Source of the DNA: an uncultured Candidatus Saccharibacteria bacterium
GTDB lineage: Bacteria > Patescibacteriota > Saccharimonadia > Saccharimonadales > Saccharimonadaceae
Length of the DNA stretch: 33,689 bases
Direction of reading: 5' to 3'
Assembly (NCBI GenBank): GCA_948623715.1
Contig: CAPHDI010000012.1
Span: forward strand, 1-33,689
The notes under the pieces are model-generated. The model had not been told where the DNA came from. It saw nothing but the letters and a program-made list of their open reading frames with translations, and did no database searches. Positions 1 through 7,601 of this stretch are shown here, piece by piece. The position numbers and the translations under genes are program-made. Within the stretch, counting starts at the first letter, position 1, and every line of letters begins with the position of its first letter.

Positions 1-1
1 A

Positions 2-1486
2 ACTAGTATATGTAAAACTGCACAGAAAGATCTCATTGGATCACTAGAAGATACTAGAGACGGTAATATCTATACCGTAGCTAAGCTCGATGATGATAAC
101 TGTTGGATGACCAGGAACTTATCTCTTGCTCTATGGGATGAAGAAAACAACCAACCCATTACATTAACTCCTGAAGACTCTAATGTGCAGGAAGAGTGGG
201 TGAGTACGACAGGTTCGGGCGATATGGTTTCATGGGGGAATGGTACTTGTTCTGAATCCGAGCAATGCAACATGGTAAATTATTATAATGGTTCGAGCAC
301 TGATTCATGGGTGCCAGAGCTTGGCTATTATTACACGTTAGGTGCAGCTACGGCGGGTCAGTCGTCGCAGGTTGCTGACGGCGGTACGGCTACGCAAGAT
401 ATTTGTCCAAAAGGCTGGACGCTTCCTATGAAGGTCGATTATGATTTACTATTGTTGTCGATTGGGGTCGATACTAGTACGAAGAACGTGGAAAATGTAG
501 ATAAGTTAATGTCTTCGCCATATAATTTCCTGGCTAATGGGCAGATAGCGGGACCGAGTCTGGGTTCAATAGGTTTTATGGGGAGGTATCATTCTCGAAG
601 TATCCAGTCGAGTACGCAGACGTATGCGCTGTATTTCCTTTTATCTGACGGCAATATAAACACTGGTGGTAGCTATCGCAGTATTGGAAGAGGGGTTCGT
701 TGTGTTGCTAAGGACGACCGCACCCTCTCCGACATCTCCACCATGCAGGAAATGGCTCCACAGGTCTGCGAAAGCACTCCCGTCGGCGCTACGCAATATT
801 CTCTGAAAGACACTCGTGACGGTAAAACTTATACTGTAGCGAAACATGAAGACGGAAAATGTTGGATGACTTCTAACCTCGCACTAGCGCTCTATGACGA
901 AGAAAACAATCAAGCCGTAACTTTAATCTCAGATGATTCTAATGTATTAACTGAATGGCAAAGTACGACCGGCCCCAGCGAGATCGTAAAAGGTCTCACT
1001 TGTACGGCGAGCGATACGAAAGACTGTAACATAGTTATGTATTATGACGGCTCCGAAACGGATGAATGGAAAGAAGAATACGGTTACTACTATACCTGGA
1101 ACGCCGCAACAGCCGGGACTGGAGCGGAAATTAGTACCAGTAAAGATGCAAAATTTGATATTTGCCCGAAAGGTTGGCATCTAGTGCGACGGAGTGAATT
1201 TCAGAATCTCTGGGCTGCCGCAGATATTACAGATGATGCAGCCGGAGCAGAGAAACTATTAAGCATGCCATACGGCTTCGCAACAGGAGGGGTGATCGAT
1301 AATGGCGGATCTGTCGTCGGCGCAAACAGGGCCGTACTGAGTGCAGGGACATCAGTCGGTCCCAACCAAGCTTCGGATTTTGCGATATCTATTCCTCCTT
1401 ACATCTATAATGGTGAGACGCTCTATAGATGGACAGGTAGCACTTCGCGCGCGCACGAAAAAGCCATCCGCTGCATCGCCTACTAA
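2..1486 (+). CDS. FISUMP-domain surface protein, 5' end beyond window (partial)
   Basis: The frame is open from base 2, so the gene begins upstream of the window; the ATG at 107 lies inside a conserved motif (CWMTRNL) and is not a start. Two Fibrobacter succinogenes major (FISUMP/Fib_succ_major) domains are visible. Each has DTRDG-x-x-YTVAK, CWM-T-NL, a Cys-x6/7-Cys pair before N-x-x-YY-x-G, GYYYT-x-x-AATAG, ICPKGW and a terminal RC(V/I)A. The linker between them (LSDISTMQEM...C) recurs in the other FISUMP proteins of this window. FISUMP proteins are secreted surface proteins of poorly known function; a role in adhesion is inference. The C-terminus shows no sortase motif or membrane anchor. 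It is followed by 168 bp and then the small beta-protein cluster. Confidence 0.85.
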   Translation, partial: TSICKTAQKDLIGSLEDTRDGNIYTVAKLDDDNCWMTRNLSLALWDEENNQPITLTPEDSNVQEEWVSTTGSGDMVSWGNGTCSESEQCNMVNYYNGSSTDSWVPELGYYYTLGAATAGQSSQVADGGTATQDICPKGWTLPMKVDYDLLLLSIGVDTSTKNVENVDKLMSSPYNFLANGQIAGPSLGSIGFMGRYHSRSIQSSTQTYALYFLLSDGNINTGGSYRSIGRGVRCVAKDDRTLSDISTMQEMAPQVCESTPVGATQYSLKDTRDGKTYTVAKHEDGKCWMTSNLALALYDEENNQAVTLISDDSNVLTEWQSTTGPSEIVKGLTCTASDTKDCNIVMYYDGSETDEWKEEYGYYYTWNAATAGTGAEISTSKDAKFDICPKGWHLVRRSEFQNLWAAADITDDAAGAEKLLSMPYGFATGGVIDNGGSVVGANRAVLSAGTSVGPNQASDFAISIPPYIYNGETLYRWTGSTSRAHEKAIRCIAY

Positions 1487-1579
1487 TCCCGCGTCCTCGC
1501 CACGAAACTCGCTACAACTTTCCGCTACCAGTTCCTCTGCACAATTCTCCCGCGTAAACCCAAAAACTCCACAAAACTC

Positions 1580-1608
1580 TTGCCAAATCCGCTTTTGTTT
1601 AGTAATAT
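1580..1608 (+). promoter_or_regulatory. Promoter for the first small-protein/anchor pair
   Basis: TTGCCA (1580-1585), a 17-nt spacer and TAATAT (1603-1608), followed by a leader of about 40 nt and an AAAGGA Shine-Dalgarno before the ATG at 1655. The rest of 1487-1579 shows nothing recognisable. Confidence 0.5.
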
Positions 1609-1654
1609 ATAAGTATATAAGGTCAAATAACAGAAACTAAAAGGATTACAAAAA

Positions 1655-2197
1655 ATGGAAAAAACTATTCGAAAGCTTTTCGTCGTCGGATGTTTGCTAA
1701 CGGCGATGGGTGTCTCGCTCACTGCCACTTCTAGTCACGCCGTCACGACGACCGGTTCTGCCGCTTCTACTACCGGCGCTAGCGCCACTTCTAAATTCTC
1801 CCTCACTGTCGACAAGGCCATCGTCCTGAGTAGCGTCACTAGTCCGACCGTCACCGCTACTTCAGCCAGCGTCGCGCCAGGGAAGATTTCCGCCACTGTT
1901 CAGTCGAATACTGGTTTCCGCATCTCTCTTTCCGCTGCTACTCCTGCGCTGACTTCCGGTAGCGACACCATCCCCGCCTCCAGTACTGTCGTCGCGGGCA
2001 CTAGTGGATGGGGTGTCCAGAAGTCCGGCTCTACTGCTTATACCGCGCTCACCACTTCTCCTGTCGAATTTTACAGCCAGACTACTTCAAAGCCTACTGC
2101 TGGCGCTGTCGACATTAACTTCGGCGTCGCCGTGTCGAAAGTCCAAGCTCCTGGCACCTATTCCACTACCGTCACTGTAACCGCCGCTAATATCTAG
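1655..2197 (+). CDS. Small secreted beta-rich protein (WxL-like), copy 1
   Basis: A 180-aa secreted protein. A basic start and hydrophobic stretch (residues about 7-30) ending SSHA form a signal peptide; the mature part is rich in Thr, Ser, Ala and Val. It shares these elements with the proteins at 3258 and 4849 and with the C-terminal part of the 10923 protein: K-x-(S/T)ATV-x-(S/T)NT-x(3)-(I/V)S, TIPAS, a W(G/A) motif (SGWGVQK), then FGV and the end GTYSTTVTVTAAN. The shape recalls the WxL cell-wall-binding domain of Firmicutes, but the distal W-x-L signature is replaced by V-x-V, so the match is by pattern only. It lies 7 bp upstream of a DUF916-like anchor, as WxL genes commonly do. No enzymatic motif is visible. 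Confidence 0.75.
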   Translation: MEKTIRKLFVVGCLLTAMGVSLTATSSHAVTTTGSAASTTGASATSKFSLTVDKAIVLSSVTSPTVTATSASVAPGKISATVQSNTGFRISLSAATPALTSGSDTIPASSTVVAGTSGWGVQKSGSTAYTALTTSPVEFYSQTTSKPTAGAVDINFGVAVSKVQAPGTYSTTVTVTAANI

Positions 2198-2204
2198 AAG
2201 AGAG

Positions 2205-3146
2205 ATGTTGAAAAAAGTTTTCCTGTTATTGACTATGATCTTTGGGTTGAGCCTCCTGGCTCAGCCCACCTCGGCCTATAATGCCGAGGATTTTTCCATT
2301 ATGCTCTATCCGAGCTCCCAGACTCTCGCCCTCTTCCCGAATACCTCTGTCGACGGCTCGGTAAACATTGTTAACACCGGTAAAATTCCCATCGATTTCA
2401 CCGTTCATGCTACGCCGTTCCAGGTTAATAGCGAGGACTACTCGCCCGACTATGAGTTAGTTAATCGCTATACTGCTCTCGCTAGCTGGGTACAGTTTGC
2501 TGAGACAGATTATCATGCTGAGCCCGGCGAGACCGTCGAGGTGAAATTTCATATCGACGTCCCCGAAGATGCTGTTGGCGGTGGCCAATACGCTGCGATT
2601 ATGGCTTATACCGAGGATAGTGCCGACCCCGACGCCACCGTGAAGACTGCCTCTCAGATCGCCGCGATCCTCTATGGTCGCGTTGGCGGTGCTGATATTA
2701 AGGCTGAAGGCGAAATCGTCGAGCAGACTATCCCCGGCTTCCTCTTTGACGGCCCGCTCGAAATCACCGAGACCGCCTATAATACCGGCAATGTTGATTT
2801 TACCGTCTATCACGCTGTGACGATTACCGACTTTTTCTCCGGCGAAGAAATCATGAACGCTAATACGACGAACTCCGAAGGCGCCGTCATCGGTTCGAAC
2901 AATTCCATCGTCCTCCCCGGCACTTCTCGCACCGATAAAATCATCTGGGGGGCTACGCCGAAGATTGGCATTTACCGTGTCCATCAAAAGATTCTCATTC
3001 TCGAAGAAGAAATCAACACCGAGCAGATCGTCATCTTCTGTCCGCCTTGGCTGATTCTCGCCCTCGCCGGTCTCCTCTTCCTACTTATTCTTTGGATTAT
3101 TCTCGCTGTGCGCCATCACCGCCGCAAAGCCCCACAAGTTTTCTAA
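2205..3146 (+). CDS. DUF916-like (WxL-interacting-protein-like) membrane-anchored surface protein, copy 1
   Basis: A 313-aa protein. Signal peptide about residues 1-24; two extracytoplasmic beta domains (about 28-150 and 150-275); a transmembrane helix near 281-303; and a short basic tail RHHRRKAPQVF. The first domain carries W-x-x-F...Y-x-x-EPGETV-x-V-x-F followed by GGGQYAAIM, a pattern typical of DUF916 peptidoglycan-binding domains in WxL-interacting proteins. The second domain has NTGNVDF and DFFS, shared with the copy at 3807. In Firmicutes such proteins bridge peptidoglycan and WxL partners; here that role is inferred from architecture and pairing. The start lies 7 bp after the upstream stop with a GAAGAGAG ribosome site, so the two genes are cotranscribed. 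The C-terminal PQV(F/Y) is shared with the second copy. Confidence 0.75.
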   Translation: MLKKVFLLLTMIFGLSLLAQPTSAYNAEDFSIMLYPSSQTLALFPNTSVDGSVNIVNTGKIPIDFTVHATPFQVNSEDYSPDYELVNRYTALASWVQFAETDYHAEPGETVEVKFHIDVPEDAVGGGQYAAIMAYTEDSADPDATVKTASQIAAILYGRVGGADIKAEGEIVEQTIPGFLFDGPLEITETAYNTGNVDFTVYHAVTITDFFSGEEIMNANTTNSEGAVIGSNNSIVLPGTSRTDKIIWGATPKIGIYRVHQKILILEEEINTEQIVIFCPPWLILALAGLLFLLILWIILAVRHHRRKAPQVF

Positions 3147-3175
3147 AATTTCTTCGATAAACCTTAAATTTTCTA

Positions 3176-3203
3176 TTGTACTTTCTCCTAACTTTGTTAT
3201 AAT
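3176..3203 (+). promoter_or_regulatory. Promoter for the second pair
   Basis: TTGTAC (3176-3181), a 16-nt spacer and TATAAT (3198-3203). The leader contains a RGGTAATGT segment (near 3215) that recurs in the leader of the gene at 4849, then TAGGAG before the ATG at 3258. Confidence 0.6.
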
Positions 3204-3257
3204 AATAAATGATAAGGTAATGTTTTATTTATTTTAATAACAAATAGGAGTAACAAA

Positions 3258-3788
3258 ATGAAAACCCAACTTAAGCTCGGCTTAATCGCCGGGAGTATCT
3301 TGACAAGCTTTGCGTCATTGGTCCCGCTGACGACTTATGCCGTTACGAAAAATTCGACCGTCACCGTCACGGTTAACCCGACGATTACGCTCGATTCCGC
3401 GACAAACGCATCCCTTACTGCTGACAGTACTAAAGTCGTCACGACGACTTTTAATGCCAAGGTCACTACTAACAAGGGCTATACGATCTCTCTGCATGCT
3501 CCGACGAGCACTGCTTTGACCGCCACCGGTACTAGCGACACTATCCCCGCTTCAGCCACGCCTACTGCCGGCACGAATGGTTGGGGAGTTAAGAAGAAGA
3601 CCAGCGCGACTGCCGACGCTACGAGCTACACCGCAATCACGACTTCCGCCGTTCCGTTCTATACCGCTACGACTGGTACTGCTGCCGCTGGTGCTACTAC
3701 GACCTTTACCGTTGGCGTTGCTATCGCTCCGACCCTTACCGCTGGAAGCTACTCGACGACGCTCACTGTCACTGCCGCAAATAGTTAA
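3258..3788 (+). CDS. Small secreted beta-rich protein (WxL-like), copy 2
   Basis: A 176-aa protein with a signal peptide ending LTTYA (about residue 28). The start MKTQLKLGLIAG is close to MKNQVKVALLAG in the gene at 4849, showing these two are recent paralogues. The mature protein is Thr-rich with VTVNPTITLD, TIPAS, NGWGVKK and the C-terminal GSYSTTLTVTAANS. No catalytic residues are recognised; it looks like a single secreted beta-sandwich. A TAGGAG Shine-Dalgarno lies 8 nt before the ATG. It is followed 18 bp later by a second DUF916-like anchor, repeating the order of the upstream pair and indicating tandem duplication of a two-gene unit. Confidence 0.75.
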   Translation: MKTQLKLGLIAGSILTSFASLVPLTTYAVTKNSTVTVTVNPTITLDSATNASLTADSTKVVTTTFNAKVTTNKGYTISLHAPTSTALTATGTSDTIPASATPTAGTNGWGVKKKTSATADATSYTAITTSAVPFYTATTGTAAAGATTTFTVGVAIAPTLTAGSYSTTLTVTAANS

Positions 3789-3806
3789 TTAATATAAGGA
3801 GAAATA

Positions 3807-4760
3807 ATGTTCAAAAAATTCTGTACCATCATCGCAACCATCTTAAGTATAGGATTTTTCTGGACCCCCTCCACCTTCGCGCTCGAGGCTGGTGACGTCG
3901 TCATGTCGCTGAATCCCTCCGAGCGCGATCTTGAGCTTGAGCCTGGTGAGACTTACGAGAGCAATGTCGGTGTTTCGAATGTCGGCCGTCTCCCTTTCGA
4001 CGTCCACGCTTCCGTTTCTCCGTACTACGTTAGTGGCGATAATTACGAGCCTGATTTCGCTAGTGAAAGCTCCTATACGAAGCTTCACAACTGGATCAAG
4101 CTCGAAAAGGATACCTACCATCTCGAACCCGGTGAGACCGTGAAAGTTAATTTCACCGTCACTGTCCCCGAAGGTGTCGCTGGTGGTGGCCAATACGCTG
4201 CAATTATGCTCCTCAGTGATAGCGGTGTTGAAGAAGAAGCCGCCGTCAAGGTCCAGGGCCAGCTCGCTGCAATCATCTACGGCCACGTCAATGGCGGCGA
4301 AATGGTTAAGTCTGGCGAGCTCGTCGCCCACTCCCTCCCTGGTTTTATGTTTAATGATAAGTTTGCCGTCTCCCAGACCGTGAAAAACACCGGCAACGTT
4401 GATTTCCGCGTCAAGCAGACGATGACCGTTACTGATTTCTTCAGCAATCGCGAAGTCGTCAATGCCGACTCCGTCAGTAGCGACGGTCAAATGATAGGCT
4501 ACAATATCTCTTCCGTACTCCCCGGCACCTCCCGTACTGGTATTCTCACCTGGACTGACGCCCCGAAGCTCGGCCTCTTCAATGTTAAGCAGACTATAGC
4601 TTTCCTCGACCAGGAATACGAGTACAGTCAGCTCGTCTTCATCTGCCCGATCTGGCTGATCGTCCTCGTCGTCGCGCTCATTATCGCTCTCATTGTCTGG
4701 ATCATCTTCAAGATTAAGAATCGTGGTCGCCGCAGCGCCGATCGTCCGCAAGTTTACTAA
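3807..4760 (+). CDS. DUF916-like membrane-anchored surface protein, copy 2
   Basis: A 317-aa paralogue of the protein at 2205. Signal peptide about residues 1-25 (ending TFA), a DUF916-like domain with NW-x-K-x-x-x-D-x-YHLEPGETVKV and GGGQYAAIM, a second beta domain with NTGNVDF and DFFS, a transmembrane helix near 286-305 and a basic tail ending RPQVY. AAGGAG lies just upstream of the ATG. The two anchors are divergent along their length but keep the same landmarks, which suggests each serves its own adjacent small protein. A role in displaying partners on the cell wall is inferred from known WxL systems and not shown by the sequence. Confidence 0.75.
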   Translation: MFKKFCTIIATILSIGFFWTPSTFALEAGDVVMSLNPSERDLELEPGETYESNVGVSNVGRLPFDVHASVSPYYVSGDNYEPDFASESSYTKLHNWIKLEKDTYHLEPGETVKVNFTVTVPEGVAGGGQYAAIMLLSDSGVEEEAAVKVQGQLAAIIYGHVNGGEMVKSGELVAHSLPGFMFNDKFAVSQTVKNTGNVDFRVKQTMTVTDFFSNREVVNADSVSSDGQMIGYNISSVLPGTSRTGILTWTDAPKLGLFNVKQTIAFLDQEYEYSQLVFICPIWLIVLVVALIIALIVWIIFKIKNRGRRSADRPQVY

Positions 4761-4769
4761 ATAAAGTTC

Positions 4770-4797
4770 TTGCTTTTTCGCTCAAGTTTGCTAAAAT
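4770..4797 (+). promoter_or_regulatory. Promoter for the third small beta-protein
   Basis: TTGCTT (4770-4775), a 16-nt spacer and TAAAAT (4792-4797) with an extended -10 TGC in front. The leader carries ATAAAGGTAATGTATAAATA, close to the leader of the 3258 gene, then TAGGAG. Confidence 0.6.
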
Positions 4798-4848
4798 AGA
4801 AACATAAAGGTAATGTATAAATAAACACTCGATAGGAGAGTCACAAAC

Positions 4849-5388
4849 ATGAAAAACCAAGTCAAAGTTGCATTGTTAGCAGGTGGGGTCTTGGTGAGTC
4901 TCGCCTCCTTCATTCCTCTTACTACTTATGCTGTCGACAACCCTGCCGACGTCACTATTACCGCCGTAGTTAATCCCGCCATTACGCTCGACGCCGCCGA
5001 AGGCTTCTCCGTCAAGGGCGACTCCGGTGAAATCCTCACTGGCAAGGTCAAGGCTACCGTCCGCTCTAATACGAAATACACTGTTTCTTTCAAGACTGCT
5101 ACGTCTGAGACTAGCATGACCGCCGAGGATTCTCCTGAAGTCATTCCTGCCAGTGCCGATGTCCGCAAGAATAACGATGCTTGGGCGATCCGCTCGAAGC
5201 TCGCCGATGGTACTGATAGTGATTATGTTGCTATTGATAGCGTAGGGAAGACCCTTTTCACTTCCAATGGCACTAATGACGGCACTAACCCTCTCCAGTT
5301 TGAAGTTGGTATTTCCACCCATCAGAGTATTACTGCCGGTAGCTATTCCGTTGATCTGACCGTTACCGCTGCTGCTGCCGCTCCCTAG
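4849..5388 (+). CDS. Small secreted beta-rich protein (WxL-like), copy 3, without its own anchor gene
   Basis: A 179-aa protein with a signal peptide ending LTTYA and the family pattern: VVNPAITLD, VKATVRSNTKYTVSF, IPAS, NDAWAIRS (the W is kept, GWG is not), FEVGIS and the C-terminal GSYSVDLTVTAAAAAP. It is more charged than copies 1 and 2, with many Asp, Glu and Lys. It is transcribed alone: the next gene is typA under its own promoter, and no DUF916-like gene follows. It may use one of the upstream anchors. Function unknown. Confidence 0.75.
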   Translation: MKNQVKVALLAGGVLVSLASFIPLTTYAVDNPADVTITAVVNPAITLDAAEGFSVKGDSGEILTGKVKATVRSNTKYTVSFKTATSETSMTAEDSPEVIPASADVRKNNDAWAIRSKLADGTDSDYVAIDSVGKTLFTSNGTNDGTNPLQFEVGISTHQSITAGSYSVDLTVTAAAAAP

Positions 5389-5411
5389 TTTCTCCTCAAT
5401 AATTTATATCG

Positions 5412-5486
5412 AAAAGCAAGATTCTTAAGGTTATTTTAAGTTTTGCCGTAATTTCCCGGTAAAATAGCCATAAAAGTCTTGCTTTT
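5412..5486 (+). repeat. Nested inverted repeats between the surface island and typA
   Basis: AAAAGCAAGA (5412-5421) is complementary to TCTTGCTTTT (5477-5486), and inside lies TTTTGCCG (5441-5448) against CGGTAAAA (5457-5464) with one G-T pair. The last arm ends in a T run, so this could terminate the upstream transcript, but its 55-nt loop is large and the arm overlaps the typA -35 box. Function uncertain. Confidence 0.35.
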
Positions 5487-5507
5487 TTGGTGAAAGTGTG
5501 CTATAAT
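5479..5507 (+). promoter_or_regulatory. typA promoter
   Basis: TTGCTT (5479-5484), 17-nt spacer, TATAAT (5502-5507) with extended -10 TGC. The ATG at 5506 overlaps the -10 box and therefore cannot be the start codon of the transcript made here; the expected transcript starts near 5514. Confidence 0.75.
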
Positions 5508-5558
5508 GAAAAGATATGGGCGAAGGCCTTTAGCCGACGTCAAGTTTTGCAAGCATAA

Positions 5559-5578
5559 GCCTCACCGTCTTAGGAGGC
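5559..5578 (+). promoter_or_regulatory. typA leader hairpin covering the Shine-Dalgarno
   Basis: GCCTC (5559-5563) pairs with GAGGC (5574-5578), burying most of the AGGAGG at 5572-5577. The Shine-Dalgarno lies about 18 nt before the ATG at 5596, farther than usual. It may modulate typA translation; weak evidence. Confidence 0.3.
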
Positions 5579-5595
5579 AAGATAGAAAGATTTAT

Positions 5596-7401
5596 ATGGT
5601 AGATAAAATTCGCAACGTCGCTATTATCGCTCACGTCGACCACGGTAAGACTACTCTCGTCGACGGCCTTTTAAAACAGTCTCATACTTTTCGTGACAAT
5701 CAGGCCGAAATGTCCCAGACTCTCATCATGGACTCTATGGATCAGGAGCATGAGCGGGGAATTACCATCACCGCGAAGCAAACCTCGGTCTATTACGGTG
5801 ATTATAAGATTAACATTATCGACACCCCGGGCCACGCTGACTTCTCTGGCGAAGTTGAGCGCACTCTGAATATGGCCGACGGCGTCCTCCTCATTGTCGA
5901 CGCTCAGGAAGGCCCGATGCCTCAGACGAAGTTCGTCCTCCAGAAAGCTCTCTCCCTCCACCTGAAGCCGGTTGTTATTATCAACAAAATTGACAAGCCC
6001 GCCGCCCGCATCGACGAGGTTAAAGATGAGATTTCCGACCTCTTCCTTGAGCTTGCCACTGATGAGTCGCAGCTCAACTACCCGATTTACTACGCCATCG
6101 CTCGCGACGGCAAGGCTGGCAAGACTACGGATCTTGATGACGATCTTCACGTGATTTTTGAATCCATTATCAATGACATTCCCGCCCCGAAGATTGACGA
6201 AGACGCTTCGAAGGGCACTCAGCTCCTCGTCGCTGCCCTCACCGCCGATAATTACCTCGGGAAATACGCCATCGGTAAGATCTTCCGCGGGAAACTTAAG
6301 CACGGTGAGACCGTAAAAGTTCTCCATGATGGCGCCGCCTCAACCGCCAAGATCGACAAGATCTTCACCTACAAAGGCCTCGGCAAGGAAGAAGTCACAG
6401 AAGCTAGCGCTGGCGACATTGTCGCAATCTCCGGCATCGCTCAGGCTAATATTGGTGACACTATCGCCACCGGCGACAATCCTGAGGCTCTTCCGACTAT
6501 CGAGCTCGAAGCTCCGACCCTTAGTATCTATATCGGTCCGAACACCTCCCCGCTCAAGGGTCAGGAGGGCGAGTTTACCACTTCTCGTCAGATTGCCGAG
6601 CGTCTTGAGCGCGAGCTAGAGACGAATATTGCCCTTAAGATCGTCCCTGATGGTCTCGGCTATAAGGTTTCTGGCCGTGGTGAGCTACACCTCTCGGTCT
6701 TGATTGAGACTATGCGCCGCGAAGGCTACGAGCTAGAGACTGGCCGCCCTGAGGTTGTCTATAAGGAAATTGATGGCAAGAAGTGCGAACCGGTCGAAGA
6801 ACTTATCATCGAAGTCGAGCCAGAGTTTGTCGGCGCCGTCAGCCAAGAGCTTGGTGTCCGCCGCGCCGAGCTCGTCTCCCAGGAGCTCACTAGCTCCGGT
6901 AGCACTCGCTTCACTTATCGCATCACCACCGCCGCATTGATCGGCCTCCGTAATAATCTCCTCACCGCCACGAAGGGTACCGCTATTATGTCCTCTCTCC
7001 CCGCCGGCTATCGTCCAGTCGAGGGCAAGTATAAGCCCGAGCGTAATGGCGCTCTGATCGCCTTCGAGCCAGGTACTAGTACCGCTTATGCTCTCGACGC
7101 CGCCCAGGCTCGCGGCACCCTCTTCATCCCGCCACAGGTCCCCGTCTATCAGGGCATGATTGTCGGCCTTAGTAATAAGAAGGAAGACATCGACATCAAC
7201 GTCTGTAAGGAGAAACAGCTTACAAACATGCGCACTCACGCTAGCGACGGCGCGATTCAGCTCACGCCGCACACGCAATATTCGCTTGAGCAATGTATCG
7301 ACTTCCTCCTTGACGATGAGCTTCTCGAAGTCACCCCGAAATCCCTCCGCCTCCGCAAGCGCCAGCTTGACCCGATCAAGCGCAAACGGGAAGCGCGGTA
7401 A
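5596..7401 (+). CDS. typA: Ribosome-associated translational GTPase TypA/BipA
   Basis: A 601-aa elongation-factor-like GTPase, near the family's usual length of about 605-615. G1 is AHVDHGKTT, G2 RGITIT, G3 DTPGHADF, G4 NKIDKP, followed by the EF-Tu-like domain 2, EF-G-like domains III and V (GRGELHLSVLIE), and the TypA-specific C-terminal domain with a basic end (RKRQLDPIKRKREAR). TypA binds the ribosome in place of EF-G and helps 50S assembly and stress adaptation, including growth at low temperature. The start at 5596 (MVDKIRNVAIIAHVDHG) is chosen because the longer frame begins inside the -10 box and its extra 30 residues match nothing in the family. The gene is monocistronic and ends 5 bp before a large hairpin element. 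Confidence 0.95.
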   Translation: MVDKIRNVAIIAHVDHGKTTLVDGLLKQSHTFRDNQAEMSQTLIMDSMDQEHERGITITAKQTSVYYGDYKINIIDTPGHADFSGEVERTLNMADGVLLIVDAQEGPMPQTKFVLQKALSLHLKPVVIINKIDKPAARIDEVKDEISDLFLELATDESQLNYPIYYAIARDGKAGKTTDLDDDLHVIFESIINDIPAPKIDEDASKGTQLLVAALTADNYLGKYAIGKIFRGKLKHGETVKVLHDGAASTAKIDKIFTYKGLGKEEVTEASAGDIVAISGIAQANIGDTIATGDNPEALPTIELEAPTLSIYIGPNTSPLKGQEGEFTTSRQIAERLERELETNIALKIVPDGLGYKVSGRGELHLSVLIETMRREGYELETGRPEVVYKEIDGKKCEPVEELIIEVEPEFVGAVSQELGVRRAELVSQELTSSGSTRFTYRITTAALIGLRNNLLTATKGTAIMSSLPAGYRPVEGKYKPERNGALIAFEPGTSTAYALDAAQARGTLFIPPQVPVYQGMIVGLSNKKEDIDINVCKEKQLTNMRTHASDGAIQLTPHTQYSLEQCIDFLLDDELLEVTPKSLRLRKRQLDPIKRKREAR

Positions 7402-7406
7402 AACTA

Positions 7407-7497
7407 TTATTACTACATAAATACTTTTTCTCGGACATGAAGACTTGGCCTGAGCGGCCCGGAGCGGTCCGAGAAAAGCGTGTTTATGTAGTAATAA
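7407..7497 (+). repeat. Conserved-apex hairpin element, copy 1
   Basis: A 15-bp perfect outer stem (7407-7421 with 7483-7497), then a 12-bp inner stem (7424-7436 with 7467-7478, one bulged T), then a 30-nt apex at 7437-7466. The apex with its closing GGAC/GTCC matches the element at 12267-12304 at 37 of 38 positions, yet the stems of the two copies are unrelated in sequence. The apex itself can fold through GGCC-TGAGC-GGCC. It starts 5 bp after the typA stop; no T run follows, so it is not a typical intrinsic terminator. Likely a structured RNA or a DNA hairpin element. Confidence 0.75.
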
Positions 7498-7513
7498 CGG
7501 GGACCGATTAATC

Positions 7514-7542
7514 TTGACTTTAGAGTCTTAGCGTGTCATAAT
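7514..7542 (+). promoter_or_regulatory. Promoter of the transglutaminase-like gene
   Basis: TTGACT (7514-7519), 17-nt spacer, CATAAT (7537-7542) with TGT extended -10. The transcript would start near 7549, leaving a leader of about 53 nt. Confidence 0.65.
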
Positions 7543-7601
7543 GGTACTACGTTTTGAGTTCTTGGGAATTCATGCATTTTACCAGAAAGAAGGTTATTGT
7601 C

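Noticed and set aside
3843..4751. Long open frames on the strand opposite the surface genes (for example 302 codons)
   Set aside because: They mirror well-supported genes, have no ribosome site and encode no recognisable features.
1655..5388. Sortase-anchored surface proteins
   Set aside because: No LPxTG-like motif is present; the anchors end in a transmembrane helix plus basic tail without a sorting signal.
5506..5595. Upstream start for typA adding 30 residues
   Set aside because: The ATG is part of the TATAATG promoter box, and the extra residues match nothing in TypA.
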